Of a stretch of DNA of 64,000 nt, positions 53,669 to 64,000 are shown in pieces (within the stretch, counting starts at the first letter, position 1; each line of letters begins with the position of its first letter). The notes under the pieces are model-generated. The model did not search any database. It was not told the origin of the DNA and saw only the letters and a program-made list of their open reading frames with translations. This DNA is from Ancistrus triradiatus (taxonomy: Eukaryota; Chordata; Actinopteri; Siluriformes; Loricariidae). The translations under genes and the position numbers were made by a program. The DNA lies in the NCBI GenBank assembly GCA_025084515.1, contig JAJAGP010002028.1, positions 1 to 64,000 on the forward strand, given 5' to 3'.

Positions 53669-53867
53669 GTACATATTTGAACATTTGAGCTTCACCTCAT
53701 AAGCAACTTTGATGATTTGTGGAAGGAAACAGTATGCTGAAAAGAAAGTGATTGCAATGTATACAAAGACAAAGTCTACATACATCTGGAATTAAAAAGC
53801 TACCACGATGGGATCTTAAGACATTCTCCGTGTGTTCCTTCTTCACACCCCCACACCCTCCATCCCT
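53669..53867. repeat. 199-bp exact duplicate, copy 1 (abuts the gap)
   Basis: From the first base after the gap to CCTCCATCCCT this is identical by eye to 59032-59230. On the - strand it contains a short hydrophobic frame, MYVDFVFVYIAITFFSAYCF followed by LPQIIKVAYE, bracketed by TTAATTCCAG and GAG|GTGAAG, which looks like an exon but was not identified. Confidence 0.9.
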
Positions 53868-54370
53868 ATTTTACTTCTGTTTACCTGAGGAAACTATAAA
53901 CTACAAAGTGACATATCTGGTTACTGCCTGTTTAGAGTTTGGCATGCTTTTTCCACAGCTTTGCCTATGTTTGTGATAGCTTGGTTTCCTTCCACCACAA
54001 ACCAATGACGAAAAGCTCAAGCAAATCTGAGAAAAGACAATACAGCGTTCAAACCTGAGATAAAATGCAAAAGTGTGAACTAATGAACAGAGTGAAATCG
54101 GAAACCAAAGACAGTTGCCTAGAGTGTTCACAACGATAGGCGTGCAATGCAGTCAGGGAGTGGACCAGGGTATGCAAACAGGAAGGGCCAAACAGAGTCC
54201 AGGAAACAGGGCAGGCATGTAGGCCGGTAGCTGGGTCGTACACAGTGCGAGGACAAAAAAACTTCACAACAAAACAGAGAGAGTGCAGCATTTAAATAAT
54301 CAACCTAATAACAACCAAACTGGAATCAGGTACGTATGATCAGTGACGGAGTAACCAGAGTATGCAGACC

Positions 54371-54523
54371 GACTTACATCTGATACAAGCTTACAATCCA
54401 AGAAAGTGAGGTTAAGGGTTTTGCTCAAGAACCCAAGAGTGGCAGCATGGCAGAGGTGGGATTTAAAACCTGGACCTTCTGGTCAACAGTCCAGTGCCCT
54501 AAACACTGGGATACCACAGTCCC
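54371..54523 (-). mobile_element. tRNA-derived SINE, partial
   Basis: On the - strand: GGGACTGTGGTATCCCAGTG, AGGTCCAGGTTTTAAATCCC and CTGCCACTCTTGGG, then TTACAATCC reversed tail. The 3' tail is truncated. Same family as 6187-6384. Confidence 0.75.
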
Positions 54524-55305
54524 ATGTATCACAGTCCCAAGCACATACTTCTGAACTTACAAGCAAATGCCTGTTAAATATGATTTATACAGTTGTGATG
54601 CAGTAACAGGCGGAACTAGAGTACATGGTTCAATTTGAGCACAAGAGAGCAAACTGGTGGGAACCAATCATACTACAGTTTATTTTGGATGGTGGTATTA
54701 GACCAAATTGCTAATAAAATGGTTTCTTGTGCTAACCAGCTCTGCATATCCTCCATCACTGTTTGTCTGGTCATGCAGAAAAGATGTCATGGATGATGTG
54801 TGCGATGTAGTAAAGTGTTTGATGAGTTTGTTATTATTTGGCTACACTGCATCTCAATCCTCCTCCTCATGTGGTTTCAGCAATCAGATTCAAACCATAT
54901 ATCAATGTGTCTTGGGGTGCAAGCCCTTGGTTTAGATTAGTTTAGCACTATATCTTGGATTAGATCTATCTGCATAAAATCCTGATACTCGACGCAAGAA
55001 ATGGATTAGCGTAAATGGGGTCTGAAAAACACAGGAGATCAGCAGTTACAGAAATATTCAAGCCAGCCCATCTGGCAACAACAATAATGCCAATCACGGA
55101 GATGATATTTTTCCCCATACTGATGGTTGATGTGAGTATTAACTGAAGCTTAAGCCCTGCATGATTTGACACACTGCACAACTGTCACATGATTGGATGA
55201 AAGATAATAAAATAAATCATCAACCACTGTGAACGGTAAGGACGTGTACATGTCTGTGGTCAGACAAGTTAGGACAACACAATGAATGTTGTTAATATAA
55301 TGTAT
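54524..55305. other. Intergenic, nothing recognised
   Basis: AT-rich sequence; no gene. ORFs in it are short and not protein-like. Confidence 0.4.
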
Positions 55306-55309
55306 ATAC

Positions 55310-55790
55310 ACTGCCTGGCCAAAAAAAAATGACTGCATTGGTGATTATGTTTCAGCTGGCAACAAGTTATTTAACTCAAATTGATGCAGTGAGTAGGTTC
55401 TGATTTATTAAACAACCATGTGAAAAGACACATCCTGTGGTCATGGAAAAGATGTTAATCTGTTTCAGAAGGGTCAAATTGTGAAAGAGTGGTTCAGGGA
55501 GCATGAGACATCATTTCCACACATGGATTGGCCACCACAGAGTCCAGACCTGAACCCCATTGAGAATCTTTGGGATATGCTGGAGAAGATTTTGTTCAGT
55601 GGTCCAAATCTCCAAATCATCAGTACAAGATCTTGGGGGAAAAATTAATGCAACTGGACAGAAATAGATGCTGTGACAATGCAGTAACTTGTGGAAACGA
55701 TGCCACAGTGAATGCGTGCCATAATGAAAGCCAAAGGCGGTCCAACATATTATTAGAGTGTGTGACCTTTTTATTTAAGGCAGTGTACTA
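55310..55790 (+). mobile_element. Tc1-like deletion derivative
   Basis: Starts CACTGCCTGGCCAAAAAAAAA and ends TTTATTTAAGGCAGTG followed by TA. In between only the transposase C-terminus is left: MDWPPQSPDLNPIENLWDML (about 55523-55583, SPDLNPIEN intact). A separate Tc1 family from the others in the window. Confidence 0.8.
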
Positions 55791-57439
55791 CACAATTGAG
55801 CACTGGGAAGTAGCATTCTCAATGCTTGTGAGGCCTAACTCTTTATGACCGAGCAGTGTTGGGACGAGACAATTTTTAAAAGCATAACAGGACTTACACT
55901 TCACAGGACATCACTAGCAGGGGAGAAGTGTGGTAATCTTACTGGAGGAAACGTGGAATCCTCTAATACAGGTGTGGTCAAATCAGCCAAACCTACAAAT
56001 TAGAGTACACTCTCCACGGTGTACCTTCTGACAAGATCACTAGGATAATCTTAAAGGAAATCCAGTCAAATAGCGGGAAGTCACAGCAGAGATAAGGACA
56101 TTCTCATATGTGGTCCCCTGCTATGGAATAACCACTGTGCTTCCAGTTTATCAGGTTTGTGACAGTGACGGGAGGCAGGTCACCGATGTCTCATGCTATG
56201 GTACTCACTTTTAGTTAAGGTATAGTCACGTTATATTTAGCACTGCACTTAACACAGCTGTGTTCTATTTATGAACTCTCTCTGAGCTGTTCTTTCGGCA
56301 TCAATTCCAGCCCTCACACCTGTACGCAGGTTACGTCAGAGAATCAGTGTCACCCTAGGCTTCCTCAATGAGATATAAGATATCTGTAAAGCTGCTTTTA
56401 GACAATGTTCAATTCTGAAAATTGTTATAAATAAAATTAAATGACTTGACCTTGAATATCTCAACCTAAACGGCTGAGAACTAGTGACAAACTAAGCAAA
56501 TGGACTAAAATGTGAATAATTATTTCCCAAAACATATGTAGATCTGTTAGTTTTTCTATTTTCCCTAAAGCACTTTGTTAACAACATTTTAAAGATGTTA
56601 TATACAAAAAGATATTATTATTATTATTATTATTCCTGAAAAGTGGAGGCTGGCAAATGAGTTCTACTGCCACTCTTAGGCAAATCCCATCAAAGAACAG
56701 AAAAGCAAGGATGTTAATTATCAGATAAACAGAAAAGAACCATTTGCCACACACATACACACAGATGGTAATTACAGACAGTGGAGAGACTGTAGTTAAA
56801 CTATCGCAGCGGGCCAGTTCATGTGAGTTATATTTATAAGGCATTAGTTTAATTGCAGCGTGAGACTCCTCAGGAGGGTGTGTGTGTTTGTCTGTGTGTG
56901 CGCCAAGTTTATGTATCATTGTGAGGACCAAATGTTCCTACAGTAATACAAAGATCTGAAATTTTTAAATTATGGGGACAGTTTGTAAGAGTAACTAACC
57001 GGTAATAAGCTACAGTAATCCTCATGTTATTGTAAAGTCTCCAAAACATATGCTTAACAAAACTGTGTGTACGTTTGTGTGAGTGTGTGTGTGTGTGAGT
57101 GAGAGAGAGAGAGGGAGAGAGAGAGAGAATGTAATAATGCTTAGAGGCGAAGGCATGATTTGTCATGTAGGAGATCTGATAACACTCTCCCAGTACTCAG
57201 ATTTAGAAGAAATGAAGAGTAAGAGGTTAATTGAAGCTGTAATGAGTGTGCTGTGAGATCTCATTTAGCATTATGGCAGTATCACTCATAAACCCACATT
57301 TTGCTACTGTTCAAGATGTTATAGTCTGTTACTGAATATCACAATCAACAATAACAAACCCACATTCACTCAATCAGGTTTGATGCCAAAATATGCCAGT
57401 TTAACATCATGAAAATGCATGTCAAAACTATTAAACATT
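55791..57439. other. Intergenic; one dispersed repeat, otherwise nothing
   Basis: 56880-57130 is a third copy of the 'gtggggac'/GT-microsatellite repeat (ATCATTGTGAGGACCAAATG, ATTATGGGGACAG, then a GTGTGTGTG/GAGAGA run). Nothing else recognised. Confidence 0.4.
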
Positions 57440-57441
57440 TA

Positions 57442-58907
57442 CAGTGGCGCTTGAAAGTTTGTGAGCCCTTTAGAATTTTCTATATTTCTGAACAAACATG
57501 ACCTAAAGCATCATCAGATTTTCACACAAGTTTTAAAAGTAGATAAAGAGAACCCAGTTAAACAAATGAGACAAAAATATTATACTTGATCATTTATTTA
57601 TTGAAAAAATGACCCAATATTACATATTAGTGAGTGGCAAAAGTATGTGAACCTTAGCTTTCACTATCTGGTGTGACCCCCCTGTGCAGCAATAACTGCA
57701 ACTAAATGTTTCCTGTAACTGTTGATCAGTCCTGCACACTGGCTTTTAGGAATTGTACCCCATTCCTCCGTACAGAACAGCTTCAGCTCTGGGATGTTGG
57801 TGGGTTTCCTCACATTAACTGCTCACTTCAGGTCCTTCCACAACATTTCGATTGGATTAAGGTCAGGACTTTGACTTGGCCATTCCAAAACATTAACTTT
57901 ATTTTTCTTTAACCATTCTTTGGTAGAACGACTTGTGTGCTTAGGGTCATTGTCCTGCTGCATGACCCACCTTCTCTTGAGATTCAGTTCATGGACAGAT
58001 GTCCTGACATTTTCCTTTAGAATTCTCTGATAGAATTCAGAATTCATTGTTCCATCAATGATGGCAAGCCGTCCTGGTCCAGATGCAGCAAAACAGGCCC
58101 AAACCATGACACTATCACCACCATGTTTCACAGATGGGATAAGGGTTCCTATGCTGGAATGCAGTGTTTTCCTTTCTCCAACCATAGCGCTTTTTCTATT
58201 TTGGTCTCATCCGTCCACAAAACATTCTTCCAATAGCCTTTGGCTTGTCCACGTGATCTTTAGCAAACTGCAGACAGGCAGCAATGTTCTTGTTGGAGAG
58301 CAGTGGCTTTCTCCTTGCAACCCTGCCATGCACACCATTGTTCAGTGTTCTTCTGATGGTGGACTTAGACATTAGAAAATGTGAGAGAGGCCTTCAGTTA
58401 CTTAGAAGTTACCATGGGGTCCTTTGTGACCTCGCCAACTATTACACGCCTTGCTCTTGGAGTGATCTTTGTTGGTCGACCACTCCTGGGAAGGGTAACA
58501 ATGGTCATGAATTTCCTCCATTTGTACACAATCTGTCTGACTGTGGATTGCTGGAATCCAAACTCTTTAGAAATGGTTTTGTAACCTTTTCCAGCCCGAT
58601 GAGCATCAACAACTCTTTTTCTGGGGTCCTCAGAAATCTCCTTTGTTCATGCCATGATACACTTCCACAAACGTGCTGAGAAGAGCAGACTTTGAAAGAT
58701 CCTTGTTCTTTAAATAAAACAGTGTGCCCACTCACACATTTTCCTCAATAAATAAATGATCAAGTATAATATTTTTCTCTCATTTGTTTAACTGGGTTCT
58801 CTTGATCTACTTTTTAGATTTCTGTGAAGATCAGATGATGTTTTAGGTCATATTTATGCAGAAATATAGAAAATTCTAAAGGCTTCACAAACTTTCAAGC
58901 ATCACTG
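57442..58907 (-). mobile_element. Tc1-like transposon, full length, degraded
   Basis: CAGTGGCGCTTGAAAGTTTG to ...CTTTCAAGCATCACTG with TA at 57440-57441 and 58908-58909. The transposase on the - strand reads DLSKSALLSTFVEVYHGMNK-like N-terminus (58700-58640), KVTKPFLKSLDS, then GGDSVMVWACFAASGPGR, MQQDNDPKHTSRSTKEWLKK and SPDLNPIEMLWKDLK (58185-57823). Frames are broken between these blocks. It is the best-preserved ends of the family also at 15872-16630 and 29770-31134. Confidence 0.92.
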
Positions 58908-59031
58908 TATCTCAAAATCATTGTTTTCTAAAGTAATATCACTTGGTACTAAGCAGCTTAATAAATCATCAGAATAAATTATTAAAGTTCAAAAAGCAGA
59001 TGTACAAACCAAAATTGTAACTGGATTAGAA

Positions 59032-59230
59032 GTACATATTTGAACATTTGAGCTTCACCTCATAAGCAACTTTGATGATTTGTGGAAGGAAACAGTATGC
59101 TGAAAAGAAAGTGATTGCAATGTATACAAAGACAAAGTCTACATACATCTGGAATTAAAAAGCTACCACGATGGGATCTTAAGACATTCTCCGTGTGTTC
59201 CTTCTTCACACCCCCACACCCTCCATCCCT
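59032..59230. repeat. 199-bp exact duplicate, copy 2
   Basis: Identical to 53669-53867; after CATCCCT the two loci diverge completely. Confidence 0.9.
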
Positions 59231-60315
59231 GTATTTCCTTAGCTTTATTCAGACAAAAGAGACAGGAAAGAGCTGCACTTACAGATAAAAACAAAACCTG
59301 GGCCATGTTCCAAAGTCATTAAGCAATCCACACAAATACATAGTTCAAAGTTTGTACCCACATATATACGAATACAGGGCCTCAAACTGAACACTAGCAT
59401 CATTATGGTACATAAGATGTGAATGACCAACGTTTACTGAAGGCTTAATTAACCCAAACATTCAAGGGATGCAGAAGGCTAAGCACCTCTAGTCAAATTA
59501 CATGTTGCTAATTTTCTAAATGAAAAGCACCTAACAAGCAATGCAGGCAACAAAGGTCAAATATTTCTGCTAATTTAAATACATGTAAATCATAATGTAT
59601 AGTTTGGCATGTGCAAATGTTTGGACACCTTTCCAGTTGACCCACTTTATTAAAATGTTTCTAATCTTTATTCAGTTTGTAATTAACTGACCCAATAAAT
59701 TTCTCGTGTTTTAACATCGTTTTTCCTGGTGTGGGCTGCGGCACCTTCTGCTACATGTGACGTCAGACCTGACCAGAATGCACCTCCTCAACTCAGCTCC
59801 AGGACCCCACGGTGGTGAATTCGCTTACTGTAGCACCGCTGACTCCCCCTGTGAGTGTTCCCAGTCCCAGCATGCAAATGGGCAGCTCAATGGTCTCTTT
59901 AAATAAATAGTAGGTAAATAGTCCTCCTCAGGACTGCCAATTTGTCTGTGACTCTGGCTGTCAATAAAAATCTGCATTATGAGCAATTTTCCAGCCTCTA
60001 ATGCTGCTTTTTCTGCCCTGTCGACACTGCAATATTATACTGCTACACCACCAAAGTACTTATTTATATTATTATAACATGTATGCAACCACCACTGACA
60101 ACACTGTAACCTTCAAATCATGCAAACAACCAATGATCATTCAACACTACAGATCATTTTTTAAACAGTGTCGAGCTAAACAGTCACTGCCTACTCTTTT
60201 GATGCCTTAGTTATAGACACAAAGGTAACTTTGTCTTTTTTTTTCATTTAAAATAATTATCTAGAATTCCAAGAATTCCAAGCATCCAACCAAAACCAAA
60301 CAGTTACAAAATAAA
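59231..60315. other. Intergenic; possible regulatory island
   Basis: Mostly AT-rich. 59700-59900 is more GC-rich and holds a TGACGTCA site (59758-59765) and an ATGCAAAT octamer (59872-59879). No gene recognised. Confidence 0.35.
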
Positions 60316-60549
60316 TGCTACGCCCCTCCTCGCGGAAGCGATCCAGACTTTGCGGAAGGAGAAGCTAGGACCCTTGAATGGATTGTCTATGCTGTGAATG
60401 ACTGCATTTAATCTCGTTTTGCGGTAAGCTCGCTTTAGCTCACTACGGTTCATTTTGTGGTGTTCGTTTGCTTCGTTAATAAACCCCTTGGCATTTATAA
60501 GTTCACCAGCGCACGTCTACTTAATTCCCAATACCCCACAATCGTGACA
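60316..60549 (+). repeat. 5' LTR of element 3 (shortened)
   Basis: Contains TTTTGCGGTAAGCTCGCTTT, the AATAAA polyadenylation signal at 60478-60483 and CCCCACAATCGTGACA at the end. The first half is shorter than in the 3' LTR. Confidence 0.7.
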
Positions 60550-60565
60550 GAATCCCCCTTCCACC

Positions 60566-60780
60566 ATGGAGACGGCAGGTTATTGCACTCCCCTGGTTTG
60601 GTCAGCGTGGGAGCTGTCGGAAAAATTTGACGGTAATCCCTGTCCACGCAAAGAATTTTTCCAGCAATGCTCAGCCCACTTGCGCCAGTTCCTTCACTAC
60701 ACCAAATTCGAGCGGGTAGGCAAAGCGCTAGCCTGGGTGGTCGCGAACTGGAATTGGGAACCTGCGACCAGCTCTTTAAG
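60566..60780 (+). pseudogene. Ty3/Gypsy-like Gag N-terminal fragment
   Basis: From ATG 60566: WSAWELSEKFDGNPCPRKEF, FQQCSAHLRQF, then ALAWVVANWNWE. The pattern F-G-P...F..QC..H followed by GKALAWA..W is that of the Ty3/Gypsy capsid region. The segment between (HYTKFERV) is shorter than usual, so an internal deletion is likely. The frame runs into an unrelated inserted repeat at about 60780. Confidence 0.7.
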
Positions 60781-61240
60781 TCAAGTCAAGTCAGATTTAT
60801 TTATATAGCACTTTTTACAATGGAGCATTGTCTCAAAGCAACTTTACAAGTTTAGATTATCTCCTAATAACTACGTCCAATCCCAAATTGAGCAAGCCTA
60901 GGGCGACAGTGGCAAGGAAAAACTCCCTAGTTCCTCCCTTGTGAGGACCAAGACTCAAAAAGGGACCCAACCTCCTTCGGCGGCGTAGATGATAAATCTA
61001 AGAGCGAAACTAAAGTCATGGAGTCAAAGTTTGAATAAAATGTGAAGTATGCACATTGACATTAAGTGGCCCGGGTATGATGATAAATCTAAGAGCGAAA
61101 CTAAAGTCATGGAGTCAAAGTTAAAATAAAATGTGAAGTATGCACATCGACATTAAGTGGCCCGGGTATGATGGGGCTGGAGCTGATGACGGAAGCAGCT
61201 TGAGTGGAGCTCCAGCAGATGAGCATCATGTGTGGGGCTG
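60778..61240 (+). repeat. Inserted dispersed repeat with 91-bp tandem pair
   Basis: AGTCAAGTCAAGTCAGATTT, ATTTATATAGCAC, GTCTCAAAGCAACTTTACA and AGTGGCAAGGAAAAACTCCC identify a very common fish interspersed repeat. At 60989-61079 and 61080-61171 a 91-bp unit (GATAAATCTAAGAGCGAAAC...) is repeated in tandem. Confidence 0.75.
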
Positions 61241-61499
61241 GAACTGCCGGAACACAGCTCGGAGAGAAAACAGAAAATGTAATTAGTTATTGATTAAGAG
61301 CACAGTGTCTATTACCAATCACTGATGCCATGTCAATCACTGATGCCAAGTGTAGCATGAGACCCCGGCTCACTGTCGAGCTGTGGGACAGATTTGGTCT
61401 CCCTGTTAGTGGGAAGCAGGAGTCCACCAGTCGCCCAGTTATGCCCGTCTTTGCCTGTAATTTGCGGTATCCCCAGCTCACCAGCAGCCAGAAGGTACT

Positions 61500-62125
61500 G
61501 GTCAAGCACCAGTTAGCACCCAGTAGCCCAGTACCTGAGCGTATCTGAGCACGCTAGCTCCATATCTGAGCACGCTGTGCCTGTAAGCTCCGTAGACGAG
61601 CCATTAGCGCCCCGTAGTTCGGTACCTGAGCATGTTAGCTCAGTATTTGAGCACGCTAGTTCCGTATCTGAGCATGCCATGCCTGTTAGCTCCATAGATG
61701 AGCAGTTAGCACCCCGTAGCACTGTACCTGAGCCATTAGTGCCCAGTAGCCCAGTATTTGGGCATGTTAGCTCTGCATTTGAGCACACTAGCTCCGTATC
61801 TGAACACGCTAACTTCTTAATTGCGCACGCCAGCTCTGTATCTGAGCACGCCACGCCTCTTAACTCCATAGATCAGTCGTTAGCGCCACGTAGCTCAGTA
61901 CCCGAGCCGTTAGCACTGACAAGCTCTGTATTTGAACAGATCAGTCCAGTACAGAGGTCCGATGTGCCACTTGGCTTTGTATCCGAGCACGCCGCGCCCT
62001 TCAGGTTTGCGTCCGCGACATCAGAGCCCATGCCGGTGCCGAGGACATCAGCGCCCGTGCCAGCGTCAAGGTCTTCCCTTCCAGTTCATTCAAGAGGCCG
62101 TTTGTTCACAAGAGGCCATCCCTGA
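61500..62125 (+). pseudogene. SSVPEH-repeat reading frame of LTR element 3
   Basis: An open frame from 61577 to 62125 (182 codons) built of heptad-like units: VPEHVSSVFEHASSVSEH, IDEQLAPRSTVPEPL, VFGHVSSAFEHTSSVSEH, then a Ser/Pro/Ala-rich tail with PVPRTSAPVPASRSS. The same repeat begins upstream (LAPSSPVPER at about 61520-61545) but is cut off by a stop. No known domain. It resembles the arrays at 9975-10440 and 44520-44770. The position between Gag and the 3' end is where pol would be in an autonomous element. Confidence 0.6.
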
Positions 62126-62520
62126 GACCGTTTGCTCACGAGAGGGACTGTGGTACTGAGGGACTGTGGTAGCCTAGCGGTTAAGGTACTGGACTCCAGG
62201 GTTCAAATCCCACCTCTGCCAAGCTGCCACTGTTGGGTCCTTGAGCAAGGCCCTTAACCTAGAGTTGCTTGGATTGTAAGATTGTAGCAATTGTAAGTCA
62301 CTCTGGATAAGGGCGTCTGCTAAATGCTGTAAATGTAATTGAGAGGCCGTTTGTCCACGAGAGGCCGTCCAAGAGACCGTTTGATCACAAGAGGCCATCC
62401 CTGAGGCCATTTGCTCACGAGAGGCCGTCCCAGAGGCTGTTTGCTCACGAGAGGTCGTCCCTGAGGTTGTTTGTTTGAGAGAAGCCAGCCCCGACGCCGG
62501 TTGTTCCAGAGAGTCCAGCC
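62093..62520 (+). repeat. About 30-bp REAVPEAVCS array interrupted by a SINE
   Basis: Units of CGAGAGGCCGTCCCTGAGGC plus CGTTTGCTCA repeat about ten times. One frame reads REAVPEAVCS repeatedly, another RPFAHERP. A SINE is inserted at about 62150-62338. Confidence 0.75.
62151..62338 (+). mobile_element. tRNA-derived SINE inserted in the LTR-element array
   Basis: GACTGTGGTAGCCTAGCGGT, GGGTTCAAATCCCACC, CTGCCACTGTTGGGTCC, ending CTGCTAAATGCTGTAAATG. The flanks GAGAG on both sides could be a short target duplication. Same family as 6187-6384. Confidence 0.85.
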
Positions 62521-62694
62521 CAGACACCATTTGTTCCAGATAGAGGCTCTCCCTGTGGACGTCCAGAGCGCCTCACCCCAACCCTGCCCCCAGGTGCCGC
62601 CCCGAGAGCAAGCCATCGGACAAATGGAAAGGGCATTTGTTAAACCCTGGCTCCATTTTGGGCTCCTTGGGAAGGGGGGGGGGGATTAGGGATA

Positions 62695-63076
62695 TGTAAC
62701 GGATTGCCTCGGACTTGGTCTTGCTGCGCCACTCCTCGCCACTAGGGGCGAACCGGACCGCGTCATTTGCAGTGCTTCACAAGGCAGAGCACCAGAATGA
62801 GCTAGCTCTCGGACATTGCAGGGAATTATGTATGTCTATGCTTATGTTTTGTTTGCTGGTACCACTGCTTTGGATGACTAACGTATGCTCGCGCAGTTGC
62901 ATTGGATACTCCTCGTTGGCTTCGTTTCGCTTCAGAGCTCTCGTTTTGCGGTAAGCCTGCTTTAGCTCGCTACGGCCTGTTTTGTTGTGTTTGTTTGCTC
63001 CGTTAATAAACCCTTTGGTGTTTATAAGTTCACTTGTCCTCGTTTCCTTAATTCCCAATACCCCACAATCATGACA
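62695..63076 (+). repeat. 3' LTR of element 3
   Basis: TGTAACGGATTGCC to CACAATCATGACA, 382 bp, with AATAAA at 63004-63009 and a TG...CA layout. Confidence 0.8.
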
Positions 63077-64000
63077 ACTGTATTGTACAGTAAAGTACTG
63101 TACTAAATGTTTTCATATTGTGTTTTATTTAATGTTATTGTTTAAAATATCTTAACTATATTTTACTGTGGTAATGTCTGGTCAATGTCACAGAACGTAA
63201 ATGGCACATACTTGTAGTTATCTGTTAACTTGTGTACTGTCAACTCAGTGTATTGTGCATGTAGTTATCTAGTAAATAGTAAAGTACAACCTCAGTCTCT
63301 ATCCACCTCTGATTATTTGACAACTATGATCTCAATCTGTCAGACACCGAAGGGTGGCAGGTGAGGTAATCCACTCGAGACATGCTGGATTAACACGATG
63401 AGTTCTGCCTGGATTACACCATGTATTACATGATCTACAAAATGTGATCATCTCTGACACATATACCTCGTGTCTCACATCAAAGCCAACAAAGAACACT
63501 GCTTATTGTTACCCAAATGCGTGGACGGACATTTTAATCATATTCTCAACAGTTGTTATTTAAATGTAGACTATAAAAGTTTGACGTGGTTTAAAATAAA
63601 CTAACATACTTGTACAAATTAGTGAGGCTAAAGCTACAGTAGACCTAGCATGTATTATGAGATGGATTAAGTTTATAGTCTTAAGTGTGTTTCACACACA
63701 CTGTCAAATTTGATTTAAAAATGCTTCTGCCTCAAACATCTGGCATGAATTCATGTGTAATTCCACTGTAAAACCTGTTCCACACAAGAAATTGATGTAG
63801 ATGCCGAAGGCTGCTGATGACAATTCTGAAACCATGTGTCAAAGGTGAAAGGAAGGAGAAAGGACTGTTTCAATAGTGAGGGGAAGTGCGAAGTATTGTG
63901 GCTGTCTTAAAAATATTTCGTAGTGGCTTTGTAGCTGAAGGTTTGGCAGGGTTGTCCCTGACCTCTACCTAAACAGAAACAGAGTAGATATGGCTCTTAA
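63077..64000. other. Intergenic, nothing firm
   Basis: AT-rich. On the - strand 63970-63870 has TTTCTGTTTAG followed by a short frame VEVRDNPAKPSATKPLRNIF, possibly an exon of the next gene, but not recognised. Confidence 0.35.

Larger units (their letters stand above)
60316..63076 (+). mobile_element. Non-autonomous LTR element 3 with Gag-like start
   Basis: 5' LTR (about 60316-60549, shortened) and 3' LTR (62695-63076) share their last 140 bp, both ending CCCCACAATC(G/A)TGACA. A polypurine tract (AAGGGGGGGGGGGATTAGGG) precedes the 3' LTR. The interior has a Gag-like start, an inserted repeat with a 91-bp tandem, a frame of SSVPEH-type repeats, an REAVPEAVCS array and an inserted SINE. There is no protease, reverse transcriptase or integrase. 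A clear target duplication was not seen because the 5' end is damaged. Confidence 0.75.

Noticed and set aside
53427..53785. ORFs spanning the N block
   Set aside because: Open only because the gap is undefined; flanks are CA/TA microsatellite.
63870..63970. Possible - strand exon (VEVRDNPAKPSATK...) after TTTCTGTTTAG
   Set aside because: Short, family not recognised, and no donor or partner exon inside the window.

Overview
This window is vertebrate, almost certainly teleost fish, nuclear DNA. It is AT-rich and split into short exons with GT/AG borders. It is packed with Tc1/mariner-like DNA transposons, tRNA-headed SINEs, (CA)n/(GT)n microsatellites and LTR retroelements of the kinds common in fish. 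There is one 100-N assembly gap (53569-53668).

Two protein-coding genes are recognisable, in tail-to-tail orientation. FEZ1 (fasciculation and elongation protein zeta-1, a kinesin-1 cargo adaptor) is on the + strand, with coding exons from 4387 to the stop at 25181 and probable 5' UTR exons upstream. ESAM (endothelial cell-selective adhesion molecule, an Ig-superfamily junction protein) is on the - strand, from its mature N-terminus exon (48253) to its stop (33122). Its signal-peptide exon was not found. The six recognised ESAM exons are in the right order and keep the family's splice phases. Both Ig-C2 exons and the start of the membrane exon, however, carry single-base frame breaks, either assembly errors or real decay. 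In human both genes lie in 11q24, so the pairing is plausible.

Region by region: 1-1.4 kb holds a LINE endonuclease fragment and a SINE fragment. 1.7-25.2 kb is FEZ1; its introns carry SINEs, a 3 kb Tc1 element with a nested LTR element (7.9-10.9 kb), two further Tc1 copies, a palindromic MITE and microsatellites. 25.2-33.1 kb between the genes holds the FEZ1 3' UTR, a diverged second copy of that UTR region and Tc1 copies. 33.1-48.3 kb is ESAM; its introns hold two MITEs, two unidentified ORFs and a Tc1 element split by a complete 3.6 kb LTR element (42231-45864). 46.2-64 kb is mostly repeats, with the assembly gap, a 199-bp exact duplication at the gap edge, another Tc1 copy and a third LTR element (about 60.3-63.1 kb).

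The most unusual content is a set of three non-autonomous LTR elements (8868-10731, 42231-45864, 60316-63076). They have different LTRs in part but share an internal region encoding degenerate repeats built on an SSVPEH-like motif; one also keeps a Ty3/Gypsy-type Gag start. A second point of interest is an unidentified, GC-richer reading frame on the - strand (35299-34631), interrupted by a single stop and ending in an A tract. All family calls come from reading the sequence; no searches were run.
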